Assembly: GCF_000021685.1 (NCBI RefSeq)
Contig: NC_011959.1
Coordinates: 806,001-870,000 of the forward strand
DNA: 64,000 nt
Origin: Thermomicrobium roseum DSM 5159
GTDB taxonomy: Bacteria; Chloroflexota; Chloroflexia; Thermomicrobiales; Thermomicrobiaceae
Reading direction: 5' to 3'
The notes beneath the pieces were generated by a model. It saw only the letters and a list, made by a program, of their open reading frames with translations, was not told the DNA's origin and made no database searches. How positions within the stretch are numbered: the stretch's first letter is position 1; every line of letters begins with the position of its first letter. A program made the translations under genes and the position numbers. Of the stretch, positions 50,532-59,818 are shown one piece after another.

Positions 50532-51383
50532 CTACTCGACCTGGCTACGCCGCCGCACCAATTCCGCCGATGCCAAGACCAGAACGGAAAAGGTGATCAG
50601 CATCGAGGATACTGCAGCGATCGTCGGATCGATCTCCATGCGCAGTCCTTCGAACATGCGCATCGGCAACGTGCGGCCCCGGGCTCCTGCGATGAAGAGA
50701 GCAACGATGAGTTCGTCGAACGAAGCGATGAAAGCGAATACAGCGCCGGCGAAGATACCTGGGCTGATCAGCGGCAACGTCACGTGCCGAAACGTTTGCC
50801 ACCCATTCGCTCCGAGGCTCTGAGCCGCCTGCTCCAAGCGGATATCGAAACCCCGTAAGGTCGCGGACACGTTCACGATAACGTAGGGAATCGCCAGCAC
50901 CGTATGCGCGAGGACGAGCCCCCAAAACGTCTGAACCAAACGAAGTTGCACATACAAACCATAAATCGCGATCGCGACGATGATAGCTGGTACCACGAGC
51001 GGCGAGACGATGATAAGGTTGACGATCTCCTTACCAGGAAACGACGCACGTACGAGTGCGAGGGAAGCCGCCACTCCTAGTACGGTCGAGAGCACCATGA
51101 CCATGAAGGCGACCCGAATGCTTTGAATGGTCGCCGATGTCCAGTCGGAACGCGCAAAGAAGTTCTCGTACCACTGGAGGGAGAGCCCCGGGGGTGGAAA
51201 GGACAGATACTTGGCCGCGCTGAACGACATCGGAATGACGATGAGAACCGGCGCGACGAGGTATAAGAGCACCAGTGCACTGAATATCCCCAGGACAATA
51301 CGCGCCCACGGTATCGCGCGCCGGCTTCGCCTTGGCTGTACTGCTATCTCGAGCCGTTCGAGCGGAGTCGCTGCTTCGGCCAT
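50532..51383 (-). CDS. ABC transporter permease, PotC-like
   Basis: A 283-residue permease with six helices, including LGVAASLALVRASFPGKEIV and the EAA-like loop RHVTLPLISPGIFAGAV that contacts the ATPase. The sequence order is that of the spermidine/putrescine PotC subfamily. The ATG (51383) overlaps the PotB stop as TGATG. It acts with PotB, PotA and the lipoprotein. The substrate could be a polyamine, an amino-acid derivative or another small cation. Confidence 0.93.
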   Translation of the reverse strand: MAEAATPLERLEIAVQPRRSRRAIPWARIVLGIFSALVLLYLVAPVLIVIPMSFSAAKYLSFPPPGLSLQWYENFFARSDWTSATIQSIRVAFMVMVLSTVLGVAASLALVRASFPGKEIVNLIIVSPLVVPAIIVAIAIYGLYVQLRLVQTFWGLVLAHTVLAIPYVIVNVSATLRGFDIRLEQAAQSLGANGWQTFRHVTLPLISPGIFAGAVFAFIASFDELIVALFIAGARGRTLPMRMFEGLRMEIDPTIAAVSSMLITFSVLVLASAELVRRRSQVE

Positions 51384-52285
51384 CAGACGCCACCCCCGAA
51401 CATTTTATCGAGTCCGAGTAACCGATTGTAAATGGCAAAGATGATCAGCGTCACCACGAGAAGAACAGTCGCGAGAGCTGCTGCGAACGCGAAGTTCAGC
51501 TGTGTCCGAATCTGCGTCTCGATGAGCTGGGCGATCATCATATCGTTTCGACCACCCATCAAAGCTGGAGTGATGAAGAAACCGAGCGCCAGAATGAAGA
51601 CGAGCAAACTACCAGCCGCGACCCCGGGGAGACTCAATGGAAGGAACACGCGCAGGAACGACTGGAGCGGCGAGGCTCCCAGATTCGCCGCTGCTCGCAG
51701 GAGATTGCGATCGATTCCCCGCATGACCGCATAGGTCGGCAGCACCATGAACGGCAAGAGCACATGCGTCATACCGACGAGTACGCCGATGCGGTTATAC
51801 ATCATACGAAGCGGTTCATCGATCAACCCGAGTTCCAAGAGCCAGCGATTGAAGACACCCTGGCGTTGGAGTAATACCATCCACGCGTACGTGCGCACCA
51901 GGATGCTCGTCCAAAACGGAATCAGCACCAAGATCATGAGTAGCCGTGCTGTCCGGGCGCGGAGTGTCGCCAGAAAATACGCTAACGGGTAACCCAGTGC
52001 CAGGCAGAGGAGCGTTACCTGTAGTGCGATCGTGAAGGTCGTACGTAAGACCCGAAGATAAAGGTCGACCTCGACGATCCGTCGATAATGTTCGAGCGTC
52101 AGTTGACCTCCGTCGTAGACGCTCGTGACGAGAAGTCGGAGGATCGGATACACGAAAAGCACGAGAAGCACGATCAACGCCGGGAGCAAGAGCACCAGAT
52201 ATCCGACTTGCCGGCGCAGCTCCAACCGACGACTCAGCGCGCTTCCCTGATACGCCGCACTGGCAAGCGCCTCACCTGTCGTCAT
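51383..52285 (-). CDS. ABC transporter permease, PotB-like
   Basis: A 300-residue permease with six helices and the EAA-like block LRVFLPLSLPGVAAGSLLVF. It pairs with PotC as a heterodimer. ATG 52285 is preferred, with AGGGG about 9 bases ahead; GTG 52306 is the longer alternative and has no site. It is separated from the binding-protein gene by 120 bases holding a strong hairpin, which may reduce permease synthesis relative to the binding protein. Confidence 0.93.
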   Translation of the reverse strand: MTTGEALASAAYQGSALSRRLELRRQVGYLVLLLPALIVLLVLFVYPILRLLVTSVYDGGQLTLEHYRRIVEVDLYLRVLRTTFTIALQVTLLCLALGYPLAYFLATLRARTARLLMILVLIPFWTSILVRTYAWMVLLQRQGVFNRWLLELGLIDEPLRMMYNRIGVLVGMTHVLLPFMVLPTYAVMRGIDRNLLRAAANLGASPLQSFLRVFLPLSLPGVAAGSLLVFILALGFFITPALMGGRNDMMIAQLIETQIRTQLNFAFAAALATVLLVVTLIIFAIYNRLLGLDKMFGGGV

Positions 52286-52358
52286 CCTCGACGCCCCTCG
52301 AACCACTCAACCGGAGCTTCCCCGACACTACTGTACACATCGATGCGATGACACGCTA

Positions 52359-52382
52359 CCGGGGGAGCGAGCACTCCCCCGG
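52359..52382 (-). promoter_or_regulatory. Intra-operon hairpin between binding protein and permease genes
   Basis: CCGGGGGAG (52359-52367) and CTCCCCCGG (52374-52382) form a perfect 9-bp stem with a 6-base loop. It sits just after the binding-protein stop. No T-run follows, so it is likely an mRNA-stabilising or partial attenuation structure, as known for binding-protein operons such as malE. Confidence 0.6.
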
Positions 52383-52405
52383 CAGCAGCGTCACTGGACT
52401 GCGCG

Positions 52406-53629
52406 TCACTTCGTCAGCCAGTCGTTGAAGCGCTCTGTGAGCTTGTCGAGGTTAGCCAGCCAGAATTCAGCGTCGGCAAAGAGCATCTTCTCTTTTTGTG
52501 CGGGCGCACTCGGCAAGCGGGCCTTGAGGTCTTCGGGAAGCAGGTCGAAGGCCTTCGCGTTCGTTGGGCTGTAGGGAATGTACTTGGACAGCTCGGCCTG
52601 GACTTCTGGTCGCGTCGCGAAGTTGATGAAGTCCATCGCCAACTCCTTCTCCTTCACCCCCTTGGGAACGATGAAGGAGTCAGTGCGGAGCAGCCCTTGG
52701 TTCCACTGGATCGCGATCGGCGCCCCTTGCCGTTGAGCAGCATCGATCCGCCCGTTCCAGGCGTTGGCCATATCGACCTCGCCGTCGGTGAGCAGCTGGG
52801 CCGGCTGCGCACCCGCTTCCCACCAGACCGTCACGTGTGGCTTGATCTCGTCCATCTTCTTGAAGGCTCGCTCGATCCCCTCAGCTGTGCGCATGACCTG
52901 GTAGACTTGCTCTTTCGGCACCCCATCGGCCATCAGAGCGAACTCGAGGTTACCAACCGGTCCGTCGACTTTATCCATGGCGCGCGGACCAGGGAAGTTC
53001 TGCACATCCCAGAAGTCTTTCCACCCCTGCGGCGGATTGTTGCCGAATTTGTCCGTTCGATAGGCGAGGATAAGCGCCCAATAAATGACTCCGACGTCGA
53101 ACTCTCCGGCGATATCCTCGAAAAAGTTCGATTTATCGACGATGGAGTAGTCGATCGGTTCCAAGTACCCTTGCTGCCCCAGCACACGGCTTTCGAAGGT
53201 TCCTTGCTGGGATACCGTCCACTCGACCGCCTTGGCGTCGACCATCGCCTTCAATTTCCCAATGTCGGTGGTATCTTCGACGATGGTCGCACCGGTGAGC
53301 CGCTGGAACGGCTCCAGTACCGCCTTGCGCTGGGCGTCCTGCATCGCACCGCCGAACCCCGCGAAGACGAGCGTCTTCCCTTTCCACTTGTTAGGATTGT
53401 CGTATCCAGCGACTTTGAGGAGGCCGCCCTCTTGCGCTTGCGTCGGCGCTGCGGCCGGCGTCTGCCCAGCTGGAGCAGCCGTCGGAGTCGCCTGCTGGCG
53501 ACAAGCGGCCAGTGCGCTCGCCCCCGCCAGTGTCACCCCGGACGCCAGCAGGGCGCGGAGAAACTGGCGCCGTTGGAGGCGACTGGCCCGCTCGAGGTCC
53601 TTGAGTAGTCGCTCCCAATCTCGACTCAC
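52406..53629 (-). CDS. Lipoprotein substrate-binding protein of Pot-type ABC transporter
   Basis: A 407-residue extracellular solute-binding protein (PotD-like family). The N-terminus has a twin-arginine RRQFL (20-24), a hydrophobic stretch and a lipobox LAAC with Cys43, followed by a flexible Thr/Ala/Pro-rich linker. The body has GFGGAMQDAQRKAVLEPFQ and IPKGVKEKELAMDFINFATR-type blocks (here FIVPKGVKEKELAMDF). It is probably exported folded by Tat and anchored by lipid. The gene follows the M20 amidohydrolase. Specificity is not deducible. Confidence 0.92.
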   Translation of the reverse strand: MSRDWERLLKDLERASRLQRRQFLRALLASGVTLAGASALAACRQQATPTAAPAGQTPAAAPTQAQEGGLLKVAGYDNPNKWKGKTLVFAGFGGAMQDAQRKAVLEPFQRLTGATIVEDTTDIGKLKAMVDAKAVEWTVSQQGTFESRVLGQQGYLEPIDYSIVDKSNFFEDIAGEFDVGVIYWALILAYRTDKFGNNPPQGWKDFWDVQNFPGPRAMDKVDGPVGNLEFALMADGVPKEQVYQVMRTAEGIERAFKKMDEIKPHVTVWWEAGAQPAQLLTDGEVDMANAWNGRIDAAQRQGAPIAIQWNQGLLRTDSFIVPKGVKEKELAMDFINFATRPEVQAELSKYIPYSPTNAKAFDLLPEDLKARLPSAPAQKEKMLFADAEFWLANLDKLTERFNDWLTK

Positions 53630-53679
53630 CGCAATCCTCCTTCCTCACGCGTCAACGACCCGCACACAGTATGCCACGA

Positions 53680-55296
53680 TCAGTCCTCGAGTTCGCTGAA
53701 AGCAGCTTGGTTCGGCGTGGGAATCCACCATTCTTCACCGCGAACTGTCGTGATGTACTCCGGCCAGCGCAAATCGATCGGGGGTGGGAAATCGCGCGGC
53801 AAGAGGGGTGCCACCCACTGGCTGCCACCAACGCCGCCCCCGGTGCGTTCGCGGAATTCGTTCCAGGCACGTTCCAGTAACTCGGGGTAGGTCACCAGAT
53901 CCAGCAGTGTTGCCGCGACGACCTTGCCGGCCACGAACATGCCTGGATCGACGATCTCAGGACGCCCACCCAGCGCGTTGTCAGCCCAGGCTGGGTAGGC
54001 GTAATCGGGCGACGGCGGGCGCAAACGCGGTCGAGCCGTGTACAAGCGCACCGTCGGAGCATGCCAGGTGTACTCCACATAATCATCAGAGGTAAAGTTC
54101 CGCTGCCATTCCGGCAAGGCTGATCGCAGGCGAGCTTCGTACTCTTGGGGAGGAATCACTCGCTCGACATCCTCGATGAACGGATCCGCCATCGGCTCGA
54201 GGCCCAGATTCCGCTGAATCTCTCGCGCGAACGCACGCGCTTCCTCACTATAACGAGGAGGACCAACCAATTCCAAGTTATCGTATGTCAATCGCGCAAG
54301 AGTTAAATTCGGCAGTCCGACACGTGTCTTGCTGACCCAGCGTACCGATACGCGACAACCCGTCGCCTGAGCCGCGCGCCTGGCATTATTGGCGAGCACA
54401 CGGTAGATCTGTTCTTGGATTCCCAGGCTCGGTGAGCGCCACGCATATTGGATCTGGGCTAACCGAGGTGGGAGATTGTCTGCGGTCGCGTCTCCCGCGA
54501 CCAAGATGAACTCGTTCAACGTCCAGGAACCGGTATGCGGAAACATCGCCTCTTTAGTGTATTTGGTCATCGTGTACATCAGGCAGAGTGCGTCGATGGC
54601 TCCCGGGCACCGCGCTGCTGCGTGGGCTCCACCGACGTCTGGAAACAAGCTCCGGTCGATCCAGCGTTCTGGCTCCACACACTCGAAGGAGAAAACGCAG
54701 CTCCAGTACGAGCCGCAGTGCGTTTCCCAGGCGACCGTATTGGTGCCCTTGGGGTAATACGACGGGTGATAGGCGATGAACGCATCGAAGCCGTCATAGT
54801 ACCCCTTCGCAGCATGGATCGGTTTGGAGCCGCAAACCTTCTCGGCTGGCTCGCCGAAGAAGCGAAGCGTTCCTTTGAGCCTATGTCGCTCCATCGCGTA
54901 GCGTGCGGCCAAGACGCCGGTGAGTGCGGCTACGCCGAGCATAGAATGTGGATCCGTGTGACCCGCAGCCCACGGATGCAAGCCCTCGCGCGGCTTCCGG
55001 TACGGAACCGGTTCTTGTGAATTGCCAGGTACCGCATCGTATTCAGCATAGGCTCCCAGGATCGGGCGTCCCTCACCCCAGCTCGCGACGAAAGCGGTCG
55101 GCATACCACCCGATCCGACCTCGACGGCAAAGCCATGCCTCTGGAGAAGATCCACATATGCGCGAGCCGACTTGTATTCTCGCCATGCCGGTTCAGCATA
55201 GCGCCAGATTTCCAGATCGAAGGCCGACAGCCACGGCGCATTGTCGTCGATCCAGCGGAATGCCGTGCGCTTGGCTTCCGTGAGTGATGCCGCCAT
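53680..55296 (-). CDS. M20-family amidohydrolase (AbgB-like)
   Basis: A 538-residue M20D-type metallohydrolase. Metal-binding segments are GHTDPHSMLG (112-121), GEPAEKVCGSK (148-158) and AYHPSYYPKG, in the order of AbgB (aminobenzoyl-glutamate hydrolase subunit B). It removes an acyl or aminobenzoyl group from an amino acid. Its length exceeds the usual 480 by a C-terminal extension after about 490. It lies between the binding protein and an FAD oxidoreductase in the same operon, suggesting that an amide taken up by the transporter is hydrolysed in the cell. Substrate unknown. Confidence 0.9.
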   Translation of the reverse strand: MAASLTEAKRTAFRWIDDNAPWLSAFDLEIWRYAEPAWREYKSARAYVDLLQRHGFAVEVGSGGMPTAFVASWGEGRPILGAYAEYDAVPGNSQEPVPYRKPREGLHPWAAGHTDPHSMLGVAALTGVLAARYAMERHRLKGTLRFFGEPAEKVCGSKPIHAAKGYYDGFDAFIAYHPSYYPKGTNTVAWETHCGSYWSCVFSFECVEPERWIDRSLFPDVGGAHAAARCPGAIDALCLMYTMTKYTKEAMFPHTGSWTLNEFILVAGDATADNLPPRLAQIQYAWRSPSLGIQEQIYRVLANNARRAAQATGCRVSVRWVSKTRVGLPNLTLARLTYDNLELVGPPRYSEEARAFAREIQRNLGLEPMADPFIEDVERVIPPQEYEARLRSALPEWQRNFTSDDYVEYTWHAPTVRLYTARPRLRPPSPDYAYPAWADNALGGRPEIVDPGMFVAGKVVAATLLDLVTYPELLERAWNEFRERTGGGVGGSQWVAPLLPRDFPPPIDLRWPEYITTVRGEEWWIPTPNQAAFSELED

Positions 55297-55338
55297 CGCG
55301 CCCCTCCGTCCGGGAGTTCCCCCGGCCCCGCGTTACCA

Positions 55339-56568
55339 TCACTCTCCGAGTGGCTCGTAGTAGTGCGTGTACTGGAAGATCGCGGCCTCGCGCAGCGAGG
55401 CTTTGTCGACCACGCCAGCCAGTCGTGCCGGCGCAAACGCAGCCAGATCGACCGACGGCTGACCCTGAACGATCCACTCTGCGAGCAAACGCCCGAGCGC
55501 CGGCGAAAAGGAGAAACCGCTCCCGTTGCAGCCACTCAAAACCCAAAATCCTCTGACCGCGGGAACTGGTCCGACGACGAAGCGACCATCCGGTGTCATC
55601 GTAAACAGTCCACCGCGATGCTCCTGAACAGGCACATCGTGCAGAACCGGAACCACGTTGCGCACACTTTCCGCGCATTGCTGAAGAATTCCGAAATCGA
55701 GTGGGGTCATCTCGATACGAAAATCGTCGCCATGCGCGGTGGGATCGAACGGTAGCGGATTCGCCTCGAACCCGCCCCACATGAGACCACCCCGACACGG
55801 CCGGACATACACCGCAGCATCGAAGATCCGCACGATCGCCTGCTCGCTCTGCGTGCCGCTGATCGGCTGTGTGATAGCCAGTTGGTGCCGCATCGGCTGG
55901 ACAGCCAAGTCAGTGCCAGCTAGGCGAGCAACCGCACGCACCCATGCTCCCGCTGCATCGATGACGATATCAGTCTGGATCGTCCCCTCGGGCGTGAGCA
56001 CTGCTCGAACCGCCGAATCTCGCACATCGATACCGATGACCGGCACGTTTCCGATGATGCGCGCACCGAGAAGCTCGGCAGCCTCACGAAAGGCGTTCAA
56101 GAGACTCACTGGTTCCTCGATGTAGATATCGCCGGGCACATAGGCTGCACGCAGTATCGACTCGGCCTGCAGGAACGGTGCAAGCGCCTGCGCCTCGCGC
56201 GCTGACACGAGATGAACATCGGCACCCCAACGTTGCGCATCGCTCACTTCCTGCTCGATGACGCGAGCATGGCGTTCGGTTCGCGCGACCATGAGACTTC
56301 CCGACCGGACATAGGGAAGCGTCACACCGAAGTCACGTTCGAAGTGCATCACCGTCTCTACAGCCAGACGAGCAAGGCGCGTCCGCAGTTCGTCCGCTTG
56401 CACGAGCTTGAAGAGACCAGCAGCGCGCGGCGAAGTCTGGGAAGCGATCGGATACCGATCCAAGGCGACCACGCTGCGTAACCCCATTCGGGCCAGCTGC
56501 AACGTGACGGAAAGGCCGAAGGCACCCGTACCGATGACGACAGCATCAGCGTGGCTCGGAAAAGGCAT
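55339..56568 (-). CDS. FAD-dependent oxidoreductase (DAO / glycine oxidase family)
   Basis: A 409-residue flavoprotein. The Rossmann FAD motif is VIGTGAFGLSVTLQLARMG (about 11-29), with a second FAD contact region in DAAGAWVRAVARLAG and the C-terminal GFWVLSGCNGSGFSFSPALG. The family includes sarcosine, glycine and D-amino-acid oxidases. ATG 56568 has GAGAGGAGG ahead; the longer start at 56610 overlaps the ATPase gene. It is placed between potA and the M20 gene, so it likely oxidises the amine or amino acid released from the imported compound. Confidence 0.9.
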   Translation of the reverse strand: MPFPSHADAVVIGTGAFGLSVTLQLARMGLRSVVALDRYPIASQTSPRAAGLFKLVQADELRTRLARLAVETVMHFERDFGVTLPYVRSGSLMVARTERHARVIEQEVSDAQRWGADVHLVSAREAQALAPFLQAESILRAAYVPGDIYIEEPVSLLNAFREAAELLGARIIGNVPVIGIDVRDSAVRAVLTPEGTIQTDIVIDAAGAWVRAVARLAGTDLAVQPMRHQLAITQPISGTQSEQAIVRIFDAAVYVRPCRGGLMWGGFEANPLPFDPTAHGDDFRIEMTPLDFGILQQCAESVRNVVPVLHDVPVQEHRGGLFTMTPDGRFVVGPVPAVRGFWVLSGCNGSGFSFSPALGRLLAEWIVQGQPSVDLAAFAPARLAGVVDKASLREAAIFQYTHYYEPLGE

Positions 56569-56581
56569 CGACCGCCTCCTC

Positions 56582-57700
56582 TCAATGTCGTCCCCGTAGG
56601 AGGACCGCATCCTCGGCTCGCCAGCTGAGGAGGACCCGTTCCCCGCGCTGCCAGCGCATCGTCTCCAACCTGCTAGGCTGCTTCACCGTCAAAAGCCGAT
56701 CGCCGAGAAGACGAACGCGGAATTTGGTCGCTTCGCCCACGTAAATGATCTCCTCGATGGTCGCCTCGGCGTGGTTCTCACCACGCCGCTCCCCGAGCAC
56801 GATTCGCTCTGGTCGCAAAGCAACTGTCACTTGCTCGCCGGCAGGCAGATCCTCTGCATCGGGGATCGCTACTCTCCAGCCGTCTTCGGTGACAAGGTAA
56901 GCATGCCCATCACGTCGCTCCAGTCGCCCCATGAGAAAGTTCGATTCCCCGATGAAGCTGGCCACGAACTCGCTGGCCGGCTGCTCGTACAACTCGCGCG
57001 GCGTACCGATCTGCTCGATACGCCCATCACGCATGACGGCGATACGATCGGACATCGTCAACGCTTCTTCCTGGTCATGGGTGACATAGATCGTGGTGAT
57101 ATTCAGTGATTCTTGAATATGCTTGATTTCCAGTTGCATCTCTTCACGAAGTTTCTTGTCCAGCGCCCCCAAAGGCTCGTCCATGAGCAAAACAGGTGGA
57201 CGAAAGACCAAAGCCCGCGCGAGGGCTACACGCTGCTGCTGACCGCCGGAAAGTTGCCGAGGATAGCGCTGCTCAAAGCCAGGTAGGCGCACCAGTTGCA
57301 ACGCCTCTCTCACTGCCTGTTCGATACGATCACGCGGCCATTTTCGCATCTTCAATGGGAACGCAATATTCTCAGCGACGGTCATATGAGGAAAGAGTGC
57401 ATAATTTTGGAAAACCATACCGATATTGCGCTTGTGGGGTGGTCGGAATGCAATATCTTCACCGTTGACGAGGATCTGGCCGGACGTGGGAATGACGAAT
57501 CCAGCGACCATCATGAGCGTCGTTGTCTTCCCGGATCCCGATGGACCGAGCAAGGTAATGAACTCACCGGGAGCGATGTCCAGAGTGACTCGATCAGCCG
57601 CAACGACGTCCCCGTAGACCTTCGTGAGTTCGATCAGCTGGAGCCGCGCCCCGAGACCAGCTTCCGGGCCCGAAGCGGGCATCGTCTTGACCGTCGCCAT
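56582..57700 (-). CDS. ABC transporter ATP-binding protein, PotA-like
   Basis: A 372-residue ATPase. Walker A GPSGSGKTT (52-60), Q-loop FQNYALFPHM, signature LSGGQQQRVALARAL, Walker B LLMDEPLGALD and H-loop THDQEEAL. A C-terminal TOBE domain (VALRPERIVLGERRG) is present. This is the PotA/carbohydrate-uptake (CUT-type) architecture. ATG 57700 is used; in-frame GTGs up to 57715 are possible. It is the first gene of the six-gene operon, with a 120-base leader behind a good promoter. Confidence 0.94.
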   Translation of the reverse strand: MATVKTMPASGPEAGLGARLQLIELTKVYGDVVAADRVTLDIAPGEFITLLGPSGSGKTTTLMMVAGFVIPTSGQILVNGEDIAFRPPHKRNIGMVFQNYALFPHMTVAENIAFPLKMRKWPRDRIEQAVREALQLVRLPGFEQRYPRQLSGGQQQRVALARALVFRPPVLLMDEPLGALDKKLREEMQLEIKHIQESLNITTIYVTHDQEEALTMSDRIAVMRDGRIEQIGTPRELYEQPASEFVASFIGESNFLMGRLERRDGHAYLVTEDGWRVAIPDAEDLPAGEQVTVALRPERIVLGERRGENHAEATIEEIIYVGEATKFRVRLLGDRLLTVKQPSRLETMRWQRGERVLLSWRAEDAVLLRGRH

Positions 57701-57827
57701 CACGTCACCATCCACCTCAACAGATCGCTTACCGTCGTGGCCGAAAAGTGCACAATTTCGCAGCTCACCGCACGATCTCGCTTCCGAATCCTGCTAGAGG
57801 CGCCGGCACGGCGTGACCGACATCGGA

Positions 57828-57856
57828 AGTCTAGACGAATGAAGATCTGCCGTCAA
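57828..57856 (-). promoter_or_regulatory. Probable promoter of the pot-like operon
   Basis: On the minus strand: TTGACG (complement of 57851-57856), 17-base spacer, TAGACT (complement of 57828-57833). The leader to the ATP-binding protein start is about 120 bases and contains the AGATCTGT-like AT-rich patches but no recognised riboswitch. Confidence 0.6.
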
Positions 57857-57914
57857 CGATCACGCACAGCGTCTCGTACGCCCTCATCTCGAGCAAGCGC
57901 CCCACATCTCGGAC

Positions 57915-59702
57915 TCATTCTTGGCGAACCGTCGGCGATGCTTCCACCACTTCCTCGTCTTTGCTGAAAGGAAAGCGGTCGCGCAAGCTTCCCAGTGTTC
58001 GCCCGATCGTCGCGCTCAGCTCAGCCACCTCTTGTGCCACCAGCTCGCGAATGTAGGTATTGGTCTGGCCCATGCGCCGGAACTTCCGGTACCGCTCGCG
58101 AACCAGCTTGTCGGGCGGAATGTCGACGACCTCGTTCAGCGCCTCGACGATGGCGTCCAGGACCAGAACAGCGGCGTAATCCGGATCGCGGTGCGCCCCA
58201 CCTTCCGGTTCAGGCACGATCCCATCGATCACGTCGAGTCGCAGGAGATCCGGTGCGGTGATCTTCAACGATTCAGCCACCTCCGGTGCCCGCGACGCAT
58301 CGCGATAGAGAATCGCAGCTGCTCCCTCCGGTGAAATGACGCTGTAGATCGCGTTCTCCAGCATGAGAACGCGGTCCGCAACCGCGAGGGCGAGCGCACC
58401 ACCACTCCCCCCTTCACCGATGATCACCGCAACCGTGGGCACCGGTAAAACGCTCATCGCCGCGATACATTGGCTCAGCGCCGACGCGATTCCTCGTTCC
58501 TCCGCCCCTTCGCCGAGATAGACACCCGGCGTATCGATCAAGGTAATCACCGGCAGGCGCAAACGAGCTGCCAAATCCATCAGCCGCAACGCTTTGCGGT
58601 ACCCCTCCGGCAATGCCTGACCGTTACGCCTCCTCGGATCGCCGTGTCCACGTTCGTGTCCGATGATGATAACACCGCGTCCGGCGATCTCGCCGATCCC
58701 ACCAACGACAGCAGGATCGTCACCGAAGAGGCGGTCACCGTGCAGTTCGATGAATTGTGGGCTGATCCGGCGGATCAAGTCGAGCGTCGTCGGACGCTCC
58801 GGATGACGCGCCAACTCGACGATGTCCCACGCCCGTCGCCTCGACCCGTCGATCGGATGGCTACGACGCAAAACCGATCGGCCTCCGCTCGTCCCATGAG
58901 CGGAAACGAGCCTGAGAATCAAGGCGAGCGTGTCACGCAAACGACGCCGATCGACAACTTGGTCGACGAAGCCGTGCTCCCAAAGGAATTCAGCCGAGTG
59001 CGAACGCAGTGGCTCATGTCCGGCGGTCTCCTTCACGACGCGCGGCCCAGCGAAGCCGATCAATGCTCCCGGTTCCGCGAGAATGATGTCGCCCTGGTTG
59101 GCGAAGGAGGCATAGATTCCGCCTGTCGTCGGATGAGTCAGTACAGATATATAGGGAACGTTGGAGTCGTGTGCACGCTTGGCTGCCGCGGTGGTCTTTG
59201 CCATCTGAACGAGACTGAGGATGCCTTCTTGCATCCGTGCTCCACCGGAGGCAGAAACCGTGACGATCGGCAGATGTCGCTCAGCTGCCCGCTCGAACGC
59301 CAGCGTGACCTTTTCGCCCACGACCGATCCCATGCTTCCGCCCAAGAAACGGAAGTCCAGGACAGCCAGCACGACTTCGTGACCACGAATGCGCCCGATA
59401 CCGGTCACGACCGCTTCACGCAGTCCGGTTTCTTCCCTGGCTTGGAGAATCCGCTTTCGATACGGCAAACGATCGGAAAAGACCAGCGGATCGACCGATA
59501 CGAGATGCCGGTTGAATTCCTCGAAACTCTCAGGATCCACGAGCAGTCGGATCCGCTCGTCGGCCGAGAGCGTGAAATGGTACCCACACTGTCCGCAAAC
59601 GCGGTAGCGCCGGTAGGCATCATCTGCATTCAAATCCGTTGCACAACGAGGACACACAAGAGGTCGTGTCTCGAGCGACTCACTCGCGCCTTTTCCAAGC
59701 AT
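57915..59702 (-). CDS. accDA: Acetyl-CoA carboxylase carboxyltransferase, fused AccD-AccA (beta-alpha)
   Basis: A 595-residue fusion. Residues 1-270 are AccD: zinc finger Cys17-x2-Cys20 and Cys36-x2-Cys39, then FLGGSMGSVVGEK and SASGGARMQEGILSL. Residues about 285-595 are AccA: QFIELHGDRLFGDDPAVV, GHERGHGDPRRRNGQALPEG and GEGGSGGALALAVADRVLML. The two are normally separate genes forming an alpha2-beta2 enzyme that transfers carboxyl from biotin to acetyl-CoA for malonyl-CoA. ATG 59702 has GAGGA 4 bases ahead. accB/accC are not in the window. The domain order is beta then alpha with a linker of about 15 residues. Confidence 0.96.
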   Translation of the reverse strand: MLGKGASESLETRPLVCPRCATDLNADDAYRRYRVCGQCGYHFTLSADERIRLLVDPESFEEFNRHLVSVDPLVFSDRLPYRKRILQAREETGLREAVVTGIGRIRGHEVVLAVLDFRFLGGSMGSVVGEKVTLAFERAAERHLPIVTVSASGGARMQEGILSLVQMAKTTAAAKRAHDSNVPYISVLTHPTTGGIYASFANQGDIILAEPGALIGFAGPRVVKETAGHEPLRSHSAEFLWEHGFVDQVVDRRRLRDTLALILRLVSAHGTSGGRSVLRRSHPIDGSRRRAWDIVELARHPERPTTLDLIRRISPQFIELHGDRLFGDDPAVVGGIGEIAGRGVIIIGHERGHGDPRRRNGQALPEGYRKALRLMDLAARLRLPVITLIDTPGVYLGEGAEERGIASALSQCIAAMSVLPVPTVAVIIGEGGSGGALALAVADRVLMLENAIYSVISPEGAAAILYRDASRAPEVAESLKITAPDLLRLDVIDGIVPEPEGGAHRDPDYAAVLVLDAIVEALNEVVDIPPDKLVRERYRKFRRMGQTNTYIRELVAQEVAELSATIGRTLGSLRDRFPFSKDEEVVEASPTVRQE

Positions 59703-59818
59703 CGTTCCTCACCTTCCGGTGTACCCGATCCCCCGCTTCGGCAACCTACGACAACGCGATTATCATAGCCGATCGGGCAGGAGCTCCTTCCTTCCCGCGC
59801 CAGCGATCGGAGGAATCG

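Noticed and set aside
52496..53608. 370-residue plus-strand frame
   Set aside because: It is antisense to the substrate-binding protein; no signal, motif or ribosome binding site.
58470..59768. 432-residue plus-strand frame
   Set aside because: It is antisense to accDA.
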